Below are positions 1 to 11,191 of a stretch of DNA of 64,000 nt, in pieces (the stretch's first letter is position 1; every line of letters begins with the position of its first letter). Origin of the DNA: Rallus limicola (taxonomy: Eukaryota; Chordata; Aves; Gruiformes; Rallidae). The stretch covers positions 12,157,501 to 12,221,500 of the forward strand of contig JAKCOZ010000007.1 of the NCBI GenBank assembly GCA_022605955.1. The letters run 5' to 3'. The notes beneath the pieces were generated by a model. It ran no database searches, had not been told where the DNA came from, and saw only the letters and a program-made list of their open reading frames with translations. The translations under genes were made by a program, and so were the position numbers.

Positions 1-2100
1 GAACACAGCTGAACACAGTCTTGCCCTGAGGGTAGAATTGTATGTTCCCAGAGTGGAACAAGCCCTGGAGAAGTGCAGAAGTCCCATACTGGTTCTCAAA
101 GGGTGCTTTGCAACAGCCACTGAAATTCCTGTGTGAGATGTGGTTGAGGTAAAGGCACTGGTGGTTTCCTGCTTTAATGCTGGCATTGATACTGAGTCTG
201 TGAAAGAACTCATGGTTTCAGAGGTGCCGTGAGTGCAGTTCATTACTGGCTCAATTGGTTAGTTTGCAGATAGCTATAATCTAGATCTTGTCTCAAGAGT
301 TTTGGATTTTTTTATCTTTTAACTCTGAAGTATGTGTTACTTGCTGTTAGATTTGGGTCTTTCTTCCCTGGTCCGGTGAGTTTTTGGTTCAAAGGTGTGC
401 TTTTAAAGCTGATGACATCAAGCAATTCTGAACTGTTTGTTGCTTGGAGCTTCTGAGATAACGCTATCAGAGCAGGAACAGTTTATTCATTGGATTATTC
501 TAACTGGGTTATTTATTTTTTTTACTCAATCTCAGTATATTTTTTCAAATGGTGGATGGTGTACTGGCTTTATTGTTGATGATGTTAGAGATGACTAGTA
601 ATTAAATTTTATATAGGTTTTGGTGAAAATATTTAAATGGAATTACATTTTAATGTAAGCAAAGGCTGTTTGAATAAAACAAAAATGCCTCCACCTGTTG
701 TATTAATTTTATTAAAAAGAATACAGCTCTCCCTAAAGAAGTAAGGAGTGCTGTTGATTACATTAATTTTTCTTTGCCTTTCTGTCAAAAACTAAAGGGA
801 TTTTGACATTGTCCTGTAGAGATGACACGAGTGATAGCAATCCAACTCTCTGATTTTTCTTGGTATAAAGACTGTTTTGCTATTTTTATTGTATATAGTA
901 TAAATATGTCATTGATTTCAAAAGATACAGTACTAAGCTCCTGGAATTTTTTTCCAAGTTTGATATTCGTACATAGTATAGTTGTTAATATTGCCTTACT
1001 ATAGAGCATTGGTTCTTAATTACAGAATTGTTTCTGAAATTCTTTTAATGAAATACTTTGCTATTTCTAAATACATGTTCATTCAGCCTATGTGAGAGAG
1101 CTATTTCTAGTTGCTCTGCATGGCAAAATGTTTTGATTGACTATTTTAACAGTTGTGAATAATGAACTGTATGTTTCAGCTTCTGCAACATAAATGGACA
1201 TTGATTTTCTTTGGCTTGCTTTTGACCCCTAAGAAAGTAAAACAATTAGAATTATGCTTGTAAGAGAAGTCTTGTCCCTCACTCCTGTTATTTTATATAT
1301 GTAATAGCCAGCCTTTGAGAACTGATCTGCATTAATTGGATTTTTTTTTTCAAGTGAAAAAAGAGGACAAAATCATGAGCTCTACAGCTGTCTTGCAGCT
1401 CCAGGTTTGATCACGCAGAGCTGTATCCATGGCCAGTCAGGATCGCAGCTGTACCTTCCCGAATGCTGCAGAATGCTCATGCAGTTCTCTGCACTCCAGT
1501 TATTAAATGGGAAACATTTATGTGGTGATATAAGGGTTTGGTTCATGCAGAGCAGTTGTTGTCATGTAACAAAACACACACTGAGGCATTCATAGAGCTC
1601 TTTGCTGAAGATAGATTATGAATAAGACTTAGCATCAGGCTTCTGTCTCTATGGGTTTTAACATTTGGAGTGCCTTCGTTCTCATCTTGTGGGTTATACC
1701 TTTTGCTGTTTTATGAAGCAGCTTTATGAACACAGTGTAATATATAATAAAAACTAGACTTTTCAAAATCAGGGTTAGGCTTTAATAACATGGAGAAATG
1801 GATGTTGCTGAAGCTGGAGCAGTTAACACATTATGAATGAGGCATGATTGGCCACTGCCAGGGGTGCAGTTAGTGCCAGACCTCCCTGTCAGCAAACTAA
1901 GCAACTCTATTAATGTAAGTGCAAAAATAGCTACGCCATTGCTTTTTCAGCTGGAACAACTTCTCAGTCAAATACAGTGACATTTGTGAAGGAATTTTAC
2001 TGGAGGAAGCCTGCTGTAATTGTGCTAGACATTTCTGACCAAAAGATTGAGAAATCTTGACAGCATCTGATGATCATCGCTTCTTCTTTAGCTCACTGAG
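1..2100. other. Unique AT-rich sequence, no gene recognised
   Basis: Single-copy-looking, AT-rich DNA. The open frames near 785-1009 and 1407-1595 are short, on opposite strands or isolated, and show no domain I recognise. There is no CpG-rich promoter-like segment and no recognisable retroelement. It reads as intergenic or intronic sequence. Confidence 0.6.
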
Positions 2101-2693
2101 ATTCATAGAAGCATAAAAGCATTTTGGTTGGAAAAGACCTTTAAGATCACCAAGTCCAACATTACCTAGCACTGCCAAGTCCACCAGTACACCACACCCC
2201 TAAGCACCAACCACATCTACACGTCTTGAATACCTCCCAGGGATGGTGACTCCATTACTTCCCTGGGCAGCCTGTTTGAGTGCTTGACAACCTTTTTGAT
2301 GAAGAATTTTTTCCTAATATCCAATTTAAACCTCATCTGGAACAACTTGAGGCCATTACCTTCTGTCCTGTCGCTTGTTACTTGGGAGAAGAGACTGATG
2401 CCCATCTGGCTGCAACCTCCTTTCAGGGAGTTGTAGAGAGCGATGAGGTCTCCCCTCAGCCTCCTTTTCTTCACACCAAAACACCCCAGTTCCCTCAGCT
2501 GCTCCTCATCAACCTTGTCCTCTAGACCCTTCACCAGCTTCGTTGCCTTTTTCTGGACACACTCCAGCGCCTCAATGTCTGTCTTCTAGTGTGGGCCCCA
2601 GAACTGAAGATGGCACTTAAGGTGCAACCCAGCCAGTGCTGAGTACCGGAGGATGATGCCTTCCCTAGTCCTGCTGGTCACACTGTTTCTGAC
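2101..2693 (-). mobile_element. CR1 LINE, 5'-truncated
   Basis: A CR1 non-LTR retrotransposon copy on the minus strand. Its 3' end lies at 2101, where the plus strand shows the inverted terminal motif ATTCATAGAA followed by the usual GGTTGGAAAAGACC block. A 105-codon open stretch at 2217-2534 encodes the carboxy-terminal part of CR1 ORF2, including [18 protein letters not shown], then [20 protein letters not shown] and NRLPREV. The reverse-transcriptase core is missing. This is normal for CR1, which is usually truncated at the 5' end during target-primed insertion and makes no clean target duplication. The frame is open for most of the tail, so decay is moderate. It cannot transpose on its own. 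The upper boundary is approximate. Confidence 0.93.
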
Positions 2694-2699
2694 AGAAAA

Positions 2700-3316
2700 C
2701 TTAATTCTGAGATTAGGAAGGACCTTCCTGGATAAATGATTAAACAATTAGATAATTTCTGTCCTCACTATGTCATTACTCTTCAGCTATATAAGCATCT
2801 GTAGTAATAATGTTTTATCACATGCTTCTTTTTCACAACTTACTGTCTTAAGCAGTTCTAAGTTTGTCTGGGATATTTTCTTGAGATGTCTTCATTAAAA
2901 CTGCTTAATTTTCAGTTTTTAAATCTGCTTAATACAGCAGCTTTCTTTTTCACTACATTAAATAACCTACTAAGGGGGAGCTGATCTTACTGTTTAGTGG
3001 TTATAGATTCTTTTTCTTGTATTATTATTGGTGTTCTCAATGGTATTTGTGTTTGCAAAGTTGTTTTTCTAGTTTTAAAACCCTAAACTTTAATATTTTT
3101 GGGAGATGGACTATATGAGTATTCATTGCAAACTTCGATTAATGGAGAAATCCAGCATTTAACAGTGATTTAATGTTGTCATTTATTGCTGTGCTCCTGC
3201 ACAACATGCTCTTTCATGTACCTCTCATTCCCTCTCTTTTAATGTCTGCATGATAGTACAAAACTTCTTCCTGAAATGAAGATCTCAGGATTAATTTCAA
3301 ACATTATTTTCTTCAT
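2700..3316. other. Unique AT-rich spacer, no gene recognised
   Basis: AT-rich sequence between the CR1 copy and the LTR. I see no coding region, RNA gene or named repeat. Confidence 0.5.
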
Positions 3317-3321
3317 GTAGT
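3317..3321. repeat. Target-site duplication, left copy (GTAGT)
   Basis: GTAGT lies immediately before the LTR start and is repeated exactly at 3845-3849. A 5-bp duplication is typical of ERVL-type and several other avian retroviral insertions. Confidence 0.85.
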
Positions 3322-3844
3322 TGTCCTGGTTTCATCATGGATAGAGTTAATTTTCTCTCCAGCACATGGTACAGTGCTGTGTTTGGGAGTTAGGATGAGA
3401 ACAATGCTGATAACACACTGATGTTCTTAGGGTTGATAAGCAGTCAAGGACTTTTCAGCTTCTCATATTGCTCTGCTAATGAGAAGGCCAGGGTGCACAA
3501 GAAGCTGGGAGTTGGCACAGCAAGGACAGCTGACTCAAACTGGCCAAAGGGGTATTCCATACCATATGATGTTGTGTTCCATATATAACTGGGGGGGTGA
3601 GCCAGGAGGTGGATCAGCTTGGGGTCTTGGTGAGCATTGACTTCAGGTGGTGAGAAGTTGTTTTGTATATTATTACTAGTAGTAGTAGTAGTATTGATTT
3701 GTCCTATTAAATTGTCTTTATCTCAATCCATGACTTTTTTTTGGTTTCCATTTTCAGTTCTCTCCCCTGTCCCACTGGGATGGGGGGAGAATGAGGGAAC
3801 GGCTGTGTGGTTGTTTTAGTTGCCTGCCAGGTTAAACCACAACA
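3322..3844 (+). mobile_element. Solo LTR, ERVL-like avian endogenous retrovirus
   Basis: A 523-bp solo long terminal repeat. It begins TGTCCTGGTTTCATC and ends TTAAACCACAACA, so it has the TG...CA ends of a retroviral LTR. Flanking GTAGT duplications at 3317-3321 and 3845-3849 fix both borders. A TATA-like ATATATAACT sits at 3581-3590. A CTATTAAATTGTCTTTATCTC stretch near 3703 matches the position where the better-preserved LTR at 25905-26338 carries its polyadenylation signal. No gag, pol or env follows, so the provirus was reduced to one LTR by recombination between its LTRs. An AGT trinucleotide run (3674-3693) lies inside the LTR. The ERVL assignment rests on the 5-bp duplication and the avian terminal motif, and a database match would be needed for a subfamily name. 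Confidence 0.88.
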
Positions 3845-3849
3845 GTAGT
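3845..3849. repeat. Target-site duplication, right copy (GTAGT)
   Basis: Exact copy of 3317-3321, directly after the LTR terminal CA. Confidence 0.85.
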
Positions 3850-4530
3850 ACATTTTGCTTCCAATTGATTGTTTTAGCAAATCTGAGATTCTGTAGTTTT
3901 TTGTGCTTTGCTTCTGTGTGTGCAACTCTTTATTGAGATTAATATATTATGATATATTAATATATTGTTCTTTATTTACAGGATTGAGTCTGTGACTTTC
4001 CTTATTGAAGTCAGACTTGATTTTTGCTTTTATTGTTAACTCTTAGCTATTATATTAGCTACAGTTGTCTAACTACAGCAAAAGTATGATCTTTTGTGAA
4101 AAAACATTTTGGGAAATAGAAAAAGAAAACATTTGCAGATCAGCTCCCTTTTGGCAAAGTACAAGAACATTATCCAGTAACCACTGAAATTAACTGGAAC
4201 TTTCCTATTAAATTCACACATTGTGTATGCACCCATTTTTTTCAGTATTGGACAAAATTACTTAGATCTCATAACTTTTAAATGCATTTTTCAGGTTTCA
4301 GCCCTGAACTAACTAACTTTTCTTAAAAATGATTATTTGATACAATGCAGTTTTATTGTTTTCTACAAGGAAATAAGGTGTTGAGGATACGTTTTTTATA
4401 TATGTATACATATATATATATATAAAAATTAGATTTAGGGTAAAGATTTATTACATTATAGACCTTACTACTGTACTATGTCACTTTTGGGGAGGAGTAG
4501 AAAGCCTGCTTGGTCCAATCAGTTACCCTG
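3850..4530. other. Unique sequence with a TA-rich microsatellite
   Basis: AT-rich sequence between LTR and CR1. The stretch 4397-4424 is a TATATG/TATACA/TATA low-complexity run. No gene is recognised. Confidence 0.5.
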
Positions 4531-4896
4531 TCATAGAATCATGGAACGACAGAAAGGTTTGTGTTTGAAGGGACCTTAATGATCATCTAGTTCCAACCGC
4601 CCTGCCATGGGCAGAGACACCCTTCACTAGACCAGGTTGCCTAATGCCTCATCGAACCTGGCCTTGGACGCTGCTAGGGAGGGGGCAGCTACAGCTTCTC
4701 TGGACAACCTGTGCCAGGGCCTCACTGCCCTCACAGTAAAGAACTTCTTCCTAATATCCTGCTTAAATCTCCCTTCTTTCAGCTTAAGACCATTACATTA
4801 CCCCTTGTACTGTCACTACACTGCCTTATAGAGTCCTTCTCCATCATTCCTGTAGCCCCATTTAGGTACTAGCAGGATGCAATAAGGTCTCCACCG
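4531..4896 (-). mobile_element. CR1 LINE 3' fragment
   Basis: Minus-strand CR1 tail with its 3' end at 4531, where the plus strand reads TCATAGAATCATGGAA. It continues through the recognisable GCCATGGGCAGAGACACCC and ACTAGACCAGGTTGCC blocks of the same subfamily seen at 18107-19330 and 19337-19620. Only the last few hundred bases of the element remain, with no reverse-transcriptase region. Reading-frame remnants are broken, so this copy is older than the one at 19337-19620. The upper border, near the CTCCACC motif, is approximate. Confidence 0.92.
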
Positions 4897-7804
4897 TCCC
4901 ATCTTTACCACATCATTTCCTAAAAAAACTTTTCTTAAAAGAGATTAAAACTTTTTGATGCCTTTTGATGGTTTTATTCTTTGCTCAGTTTCAGGAGATG
5001 TTTATATTCTTACACATTATGAAGAAACATGATGCCAGCCTATCCCAAACATCTGTCAGAGTAGACTCAAGTATTTTTTCTACTGTGTAGCAGTAGGGAA
5101 ATGTTAAGACATGATGTGAGTTGCCCATCCGCAGACTTAGTGTGTGCCCTCTAGTACTGAAGGGGACAAGCTACAGTAGCTTCTTGTCATAGAAAATGAC
5201 AGTCAGGAACCTGCATATGCAGGTGAATACATCTATATGTGCTTTCTTAGGAGAAGAAGATGCGGCATAACCGCTGAGCTTAGACATCCTGACTCTCTGT
5301 GCAGGGAGAGAGTGTACCATTAACAGGAATTCCTTGCTTTGATTATGCACACTGTAGTAGAACCAGGAAGTACTCTCTGAATCTCAACACGGAAATTGTA
5401 AAGAAACCTATAGGCATCTTTTCCTTACTTCTGTCTTAAATAAATTAAATAAGGCTTTCCTTATGTTAAAGAAATGTTTACCAAGTAGAGCAGAAGCTTT
5501 TAATGGCTTACAATGTGTTATGAAGGGCATTAATAATGACTGTTGGCCAGACAGAACGACAAACTCCTTGTTCTAAGATGCAGATAAGATGTTCATTCAC
5601 TTAGAGAGAATAATAGCAGGTGTGTTTAAGAATATTGATGGAGAACTCTGTTGTATTTCACTTTGGATTTTTTTTGCCACTCTTTACTATCAGGAGCATA
5701 AACCAACGCAACACTTTTCCTGCTAGTTACTGCACGGTAGTACTGACCACTGTGCGTATATGAGCCTGAGATCTCCAATAGCTATGGTCCTAAGCATCTA
5801 ATTTTACTGTATGAAAGAAGGCAGAAAAATACAGTGGGTCCTTGAAATATGGACCTGTTACTCATACAGAAGAGTTCTACCGAAACCATATTCCCTGTCC
5901 CTGTCAGAAACATCTGGGAAAGACTGTGTCTGTGTCACTGGTCTCCAAAAGTCCCATGAATTTCCTGTATGCACAGGAATTCAAGTGCATCCTTAGACAG
6001 ACCACTTGCTTCTACAGGTCCATTTGGGCATGTAGTTGAGGTTCTCTGGTTCTTCAGGCTATCTAAGATTGTTGTCTTAGTGCACAAGAAGCAAAATGGA
6101 AATGCATGAGGTCCTCGGCTGATCTCATGTTAGGAGAGGTGCAAAAGTGGCATTATCAAGTTTTATTTTCCTTTTTGCCCAGCCATACCTGTGTATACAT
6201 GTATCTCTGCCTCATGATAAATGCTGCAATAAATTTGGCTTCGTATGCATGCCTGTTCTTATAATAGCCTCTGCAGTGCTAAGAAGTCCATGGAGAGCCT
6301 AAGCAGAGTTATGGATCTCATTTCATAATTCTAATTTTCTTAGGAAAATTGTCTGGGTACCTTCCTTTCCAGCAAGTAGAGCTGGAACAAATAGCTGGAA
6401 CCACCTCTAAAGGCAACTGTGAAATTAAGCTTGTGAGCTTTTTAAATGCTAATTTTGCTACAGAGAAGGTAGATGAGAAGGAGGCTGCTCTCATGGATCA
6501 AGTATCAATATTGCTCCCGTTAACAAAGTGATACACAAGATTAACTTGCATTCCTCATTTTATGGTAGCAGAATTGTCTTTTCTGGATGGTGAGAAGTAT
6601 TTTAGATCTTCCTACATAGAGAATCCCTCTGCAGGCATTTAAAGTGCTGGAAAAACCTCTGCTTACAAAAACCATGCAGTAGTTTGAAGTCTTGCAATTA
6701 CAGCTAAATGTCACTTTCTGCAGGTTTATGGCATGTAAATAGCTGCAGATGCTACTGCAGGGAAAGCTAGTCCTTTATTTTTAAAAATATACATCTGTAG
6801 TAGTAACCTATATTTATGAGTGTATAAACTGTCCTGCTGTGTGTTCGAAACCTATGGTTTTGCCCAGAATACCCATCTGTTTGTTCGTCAAAGCTTTTTG
6901 TTAGTTTAAAAAAAAAGGTATAATTACATAAATACCATCTTTTATTTGAAAGATTTTTTTTAACACCATCCATCTGAAATACACTCTTGTATTTAGAAAT
7001 TATGAGAAACAGCCTGAAAACATGCTTTTAAGTGCCACAGAGTAATGCTAGACACCAAAATTATGGTAACTTACACAAGCCAATTGTTTTCACAGTACTG
7101 AGGCATGTTTGGGATGCAGATTGGGGACAGTGTTTGACCTTTTGAATTTTTGACTATGCAAAAAAATCCAACACAATACATGTGAGATGCTCTAGATTTG
7201 GAATAACTGTATACCACTAACACCTATCTATGCAGCTTTCAATTTAGCATGCGGGGCCCTCTACAGTATGCAAGTCAAATCTCCAGAGTAACATTTAAAA
7301 CTATGAAATGAAGGTAAGTAAAAATTATTAAAGAAGCAATTTCTAAAAATAATTACTGCAGGCAGAGTCACAAATCAGTGCAATACTCAGCCACAGGCTG
7401 GCTTGGGTAGGTAACATAGCCAAGTTCTTGTTCTCAAACATGCAGAGAGGCCTTGCCTTGATATACTAATCAGTGCTAATTGAGAAGGGACAGTTACTTT
7501 CTCATTAGTCCCACCATGTTTTGTCCTCCTAGTAGATTCATACTTCAGGGCAAATCTGGACCTAGAGTCTTTGGATCTAGCATTTAAATATGTGCAGTAA
7601 TGCTACATGACACTGATTCTGGTACCTGTGTGTACTTGGGGAATGGGAGGTTGAGCAAAAAATGGTTTTCCTCTAAACTCCAATATTATTTTCTTTTTGA
7701 GGTCATTTCTCATGGTTATACTTACTACACTGTGAAAATCTGTATTTTAAGTAAGTAATGATTTTAATTTTTCACGTGTTTGTGGATACTGCATTATTCA
7801 TGGG
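4897..7804. other. Unique sequence, no gene recognised
   Basis: About 2.9 kb of AT-rich DNA. Two overlapping frames at 5811-6039 look slightly protein-like in composition, but no family is recognisable and both lack splice or codon-use support. No transposable element is seen. Confidence 0.5.
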
Positions 7805-8857
7805 GTGATGATGGGTGGGCAGTTGGCTGAAGGGTCAGGTCCGGAGTGTGATGGTGAATGGGGTAACATTGGACTGGCAGCCAGTCATCAGTGGGGTTCC
7901 CCAGGTTTCCAGTTCTTTTTAACATTTTCATAAACAACCTGGACTCAGGTCTAGAGGGTGTCTTAAATTTGCAGATGACAGCATATTGGGAGGAGCTGTT
8001 GGCACCATAAGGGTGGAGAAGCCTTACAGAGAAACCTGGACAGATCAGAGTGCTGGGCAATTACCAGCAGCATGAAGTTTAACAAGGGCAAGTGACAGAT
8101 TCTGCACCTGGTGAGTGGCAACCCTGGCTACACATCCAGACTGGGGGATCAGACACTGGAGGGACAGCCATGCTGAGAGGGATCTGGGTGTCTTGGGAAG
8201 TCAAACCTGAGCCAAAAGTATACCCAGGCAGCCAGGAGGGCCAACCATATCCTGGGGTGCATCAAGTATAGCATTGCCAGTCAGTCCAGGGAGGTGATTG
8301 TCCTGCTCTACACTGTGCTGGTGTGGCCTCATCTTGAGTACTGTGTGCAGTTTTTGGTGCCACAGTATAAGAGGTACATAAAGAGGAGGAGTCTAGAGCC
8401 CTTGTGTCCAGAGGAGGGCCACAAAAATGATCAAAGGGCTGGAGCACCTCTCCTATGAAGACAGGCTGAGGCAGTCGGGCTTGTTCAGCTTGGAGAAGAG
8501 AAGGCTCCAGGGGAACCTTATAGCAGCTTTCCAGTACATGAAAGGTGTCTATAAGAAAGCTGGAGAAGAACTGTTCATGAGGACTTGTAGCAATAGGATG
8601 AGGGGTAATGTGTTTAAACTAGAAAAGGGGAGATTTAGGTTGGATATTAGGAAAAAATTCTTCAAAATGATGGTTATAGATCACTGGAACAGGTCACCCA
8701 GAGAGGTAGTGGAGGCCCATTCATGGAGATATTTAAGGTCAGGCTTGATGAGGCTCTGAGCAACCTGATCTAATAAAGATGTCCCTGCTTACTGCAGGGG
8801 AGTTGCACTGGATAACCTCTAAAGGTCCCTTCCAGCCTAATGCAATCTACGATTTCA
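7805..8857 (+). mobile_element. CR1 LINE, truncated, with part of the reverse transcriptase
   Basis: A plus-strand CR1 copy of about 1.05 kb. It enters within the reverse-transcriptase domain. The catalytic FADD box is still visible near 7968-7982 (TTTGCAGATGAC), preceded by the SGVPQ-like region around 7890 and followed by the element's tail. A 110-codon open stretch at 8427-8759 encodes the conserved carboxy-terminal block with [26 protein letters not shown] and NRSPREVV. Elsewhere the frame is interrupted, so it is a dead copy. It ends in GGTCCCTTCCAGCC followed by a degenerate tail near 8857, right against another CR1 copy in the same orientation. The 5' border is approximate. Confidence 0.92.
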
Positions 8858-8861
8858 TAAA

Positions 8862-9322
8862 AATATTGGAGAATGTCCAGAGGAGGGTAACAAGGATGGT
8901 GAAATGTCTGGAGGGGACGTCTTATGAGGAGTGGCTGAAGTCCCTTGGTTTGTTCAGCCTGGAGAAAAGGAGGCTGAGGGAAGAGGTTATCATGGTCTGT
9001 GGCTTCTTGATGAGGGAGAGCAAAGGGCAGGCACTACTCTCTTTGGTGGCCAGCAACAGGTAACAGTATGAAGCTGAAACAGGGAATGTTTAGGTTGGAT
9101 ATTAAGAAGAGGTTCTTTTCTGAGAGGGTGGTTGTGCACTGGCACAGGCTCCCCATGGAAGTGGTCACAGCACCGAGCTAGGCTGAGTTCAAGAAGCGTC
9201 TGAATGCTGCACTCAGTCCCATGCTCTGACTTGTCTGGCCCTGTGTGGAGCTAGGAGTTGGACTTGATGATCCTTATGGGCCCCTTCCAACTCAGGATAT
9301 TCTGTGATTCGGTGATTCTATG
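8862..9322 (+). mobile_element. CR1 LINE 3' fragment, different subfamily
   Basis: A second plus-strand CR1 copy starting almost exactly where the previous one stops. The tail encodes [20 protein letters not shown] near 8925-8985. It then passes through GAGTTCAAGAAGCGTCTG and GGGCCCCTTCCAACTC, and ends in TTCTGTGATTCGGTGATTCTATGG, the CR1 3' repeat. Its tail differs from the first copy, so this is a separate insertion and not a duplication. An in-frame stop after about 94 codons at 9061-9063 shows decay. The 5' truncation point is approximate. Confidence 0.92.
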
Positions 9323-10658
9323 GCTGTGATTTTTCCTCTGCTTGTGATTTGTATAATTTGTACAGTGTTGTCTAACACAGACAAAAAGAAAACTGAGAAG
9401 AGCCAGAGCTAGCCTTTGTGCCAAAGTCTGGGGTCCAGGAAATAGCCCTGCATATTTAACCAAAACAAAGTTTTTGTTATGGGTCATAAAAACAATGTTT
9501 CAGTTTTATTTTTTAAGATGTAAAACTTGCTGTGTGATATGCAACTCTTACCTAAAGTGAACACCCTGCTGCTCATAATCAGAAGGGTCCTCAGTCCTAT
9601 AGCTGCTGTGAAGGAGACCCTGTGTGGTGTTGTCTTTACACAGAAGTGGTTATTGGGATAATCCTCATGGCAGTTGTACTGCTGATTTCCCTAGCAGCCT
9701 GTGAGTACTTGCTTGGAACAGGAGTGCAGGTGTTTTGTAAGAGCATGACAGGTATGATGTGTGACTGAATCAGCTCTGTCTTCTGTAAACAGTGAGAGGA
9801 TGTTCTTCTACCACAAGCTCAGTTTTCATCAGTCTGGGAAGTCTTTGATTTACTGAGATACTCAAGAAAACTTCTGAACTGTGAAGTGATTTATATGACG
9901 GTCCCTTCCGTCTGAATAGCTTGCTGGTGTCTGGGGCCTTGGTGGAATGATCCTGTTGAAAGAAGATAGAAGATGCATATCGGAGATTTTTGTAGTGGCA
10001 CCCATATTTCTCTTACAGGTCAGTGAATGCTCTGCAGACAGTTGTTTGTGGCAAAAAACCCATCTTTGGGCTAAGCATTGTGCCCCACAGAGCTTGGGCT
10101 CTGTTTCTTCTGACAACAAGGACTGACATGATGTCTCTTCCTGTCTCCCTTCTTGCATGTTGTGGCCCATCAAGCGTTTACCTCCTGTGTTGGCAGTCAG
10201 TCAGCACCAGGAAGGTCACACATTAGGTTCTTTCTGGCCATCTTTGTGGTAGGTTACAGAAGAGTGTGCAACTAGTCATGATTATTTATGAGATTCATAG
10301 TTCTGAGACTTATTTGCTTGAAACCCATGAGATCTTCAATATAGTAATCCAGTAATAGCATGATGAAATGATAGAAATGAGTGTAATTCAAGGAATAAAT
10401 GGTAGGTTGTTGGAGTTTGCTGTAGCTGAGATGGCTTTTGCAAAGCAGTAGTTACAGTTTTCTGCAAGTTCCAGACAGTGAGCTGGTCAATTTGAGACCA
10501 GAGTTATCTCTGACCAATCCCAGGTGGATTCATAGTGCCTCTGTGAATCACATATAGGAGAAAAAAACCTGCAGGCTGGTGCACTTTGCCACCAGAACGC
10601 AGAGTGGGAAGATGTGACCAGCTGCACCGATAGCCAAGGCCGGACCCAGAAGGAGCGC
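9323..10658. other. Unique sequence, no gene recognised
   Basis: Mixed-composition DNA with no recognised element. The overlapping frames at 9862-10226 lie on both strands with no family resemblance. Confidence 0.5.
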
Positions 10659-10691
10659 GGGGGGGGGGGGGGGGGGGGGGGGGGGCGGGGG
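10659..10691 (+). repeat. Poly-G tract, G-quadruplex candidate
   Basis: A run of 27 consecutive G at 10659-10685, one C, then five more G. It sits within a locally GC-rich patch (about 10620-10720) inside AT-rich surroundings. Such a run can fold into G-quadruplex structures on the plus strand. Run length is unstable and often miscalled in assemblies. The proline-rich minus-strand reading frame across it is only a translation of the run. Confidence 0.9.
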
Positions 10692-11083
10692 CCAGGGAGG
10701 GGAAAGGACTGTGGAAAGAAAGTTTCCCCTACAGGTCATAAGGTGCCATCATGACAGAAGAAAAGGTGGCTTGAGTTACAAATCCTGTTGTCAACTCATC
10801 TGCAAAACTTCAGTTATGATGTTTGTTTCTGTTTCTGGTTACTTACACATAAATACAGAGAACATATTTCTTTTAAATTGCCATAACATTGATTTTGCTT
10901 TTCAGCCAACTTTTACCTGAAGGGACGACAAAATTGTTAATTTGAGAGCAGTTCCTGTTAATATTTTTGAGGATAGTCTCTAGTTAGAGCTTCACTTTTA
11001 TGATCCGCCCCCCCATATTTCTGTTGGATCCTTCACAGGCTTATCAAGTGACAGTGTGTGTTATACATGTGCTTGTAAGACAT

Positions 11084-11104
11084 ATCTATCTATCTATCTA
11101 TCTA
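11084..11104 (+). repeat. ATCT tetranucleotide microsatellite
   Basis: About five copies of ATCT (ATATCTATCTATCTATCT and so on) ending in TAAACATC. It lies 25 bp before the 21-bp minisatellite. Confidence 0.9.
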
Positions 11105-11128
11105 AACATCAGTGTTGAATTCGATATA

Positions 11129-11191
11129 GGAAATGCTTGTCAGCCTCAAGGAAATGCTTGTCAGCCTCAAGGAAATGCTTGTCAGCCTCAA
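11129..11191 (+). repeat. Perfect 21-bp minisatellite, three copies
   Basis: Three identical 21-bp units at 11129-11149, 11150-11170 and 11171-11191. Each begins GGAAATGCTTG and ends CAGCCTCAA. The unit length is a multiple of three, so one plus frame reads GNACQPQ three times, but this sits at the end of a 64-codon frame with no recognisable protein. Perfect identity between copies points to recent slippage or unequal exchange. Confidence 0.97.

Noticed and set aside
5811..6039. Two overlapping frames with protein-like composition
   Set aside because: No recognisable family and no clear splice sites. They shadow each other in different frames.
9880..9930. Possible CR1 tail (GGTCCCTTCCGTC)
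   Set aside because: Only one short block matches, with no terminal repeat or coding block around it.
10548..10739. Minus frame with a polyproline segment
   Set aside because: The prolines come from the poly-G run.
11129..11191. CRISPR-like direct repeats
   Set aside because: The three units are directly adjacent without spacers and the DNA is vertebrate. It is a minisatellite.
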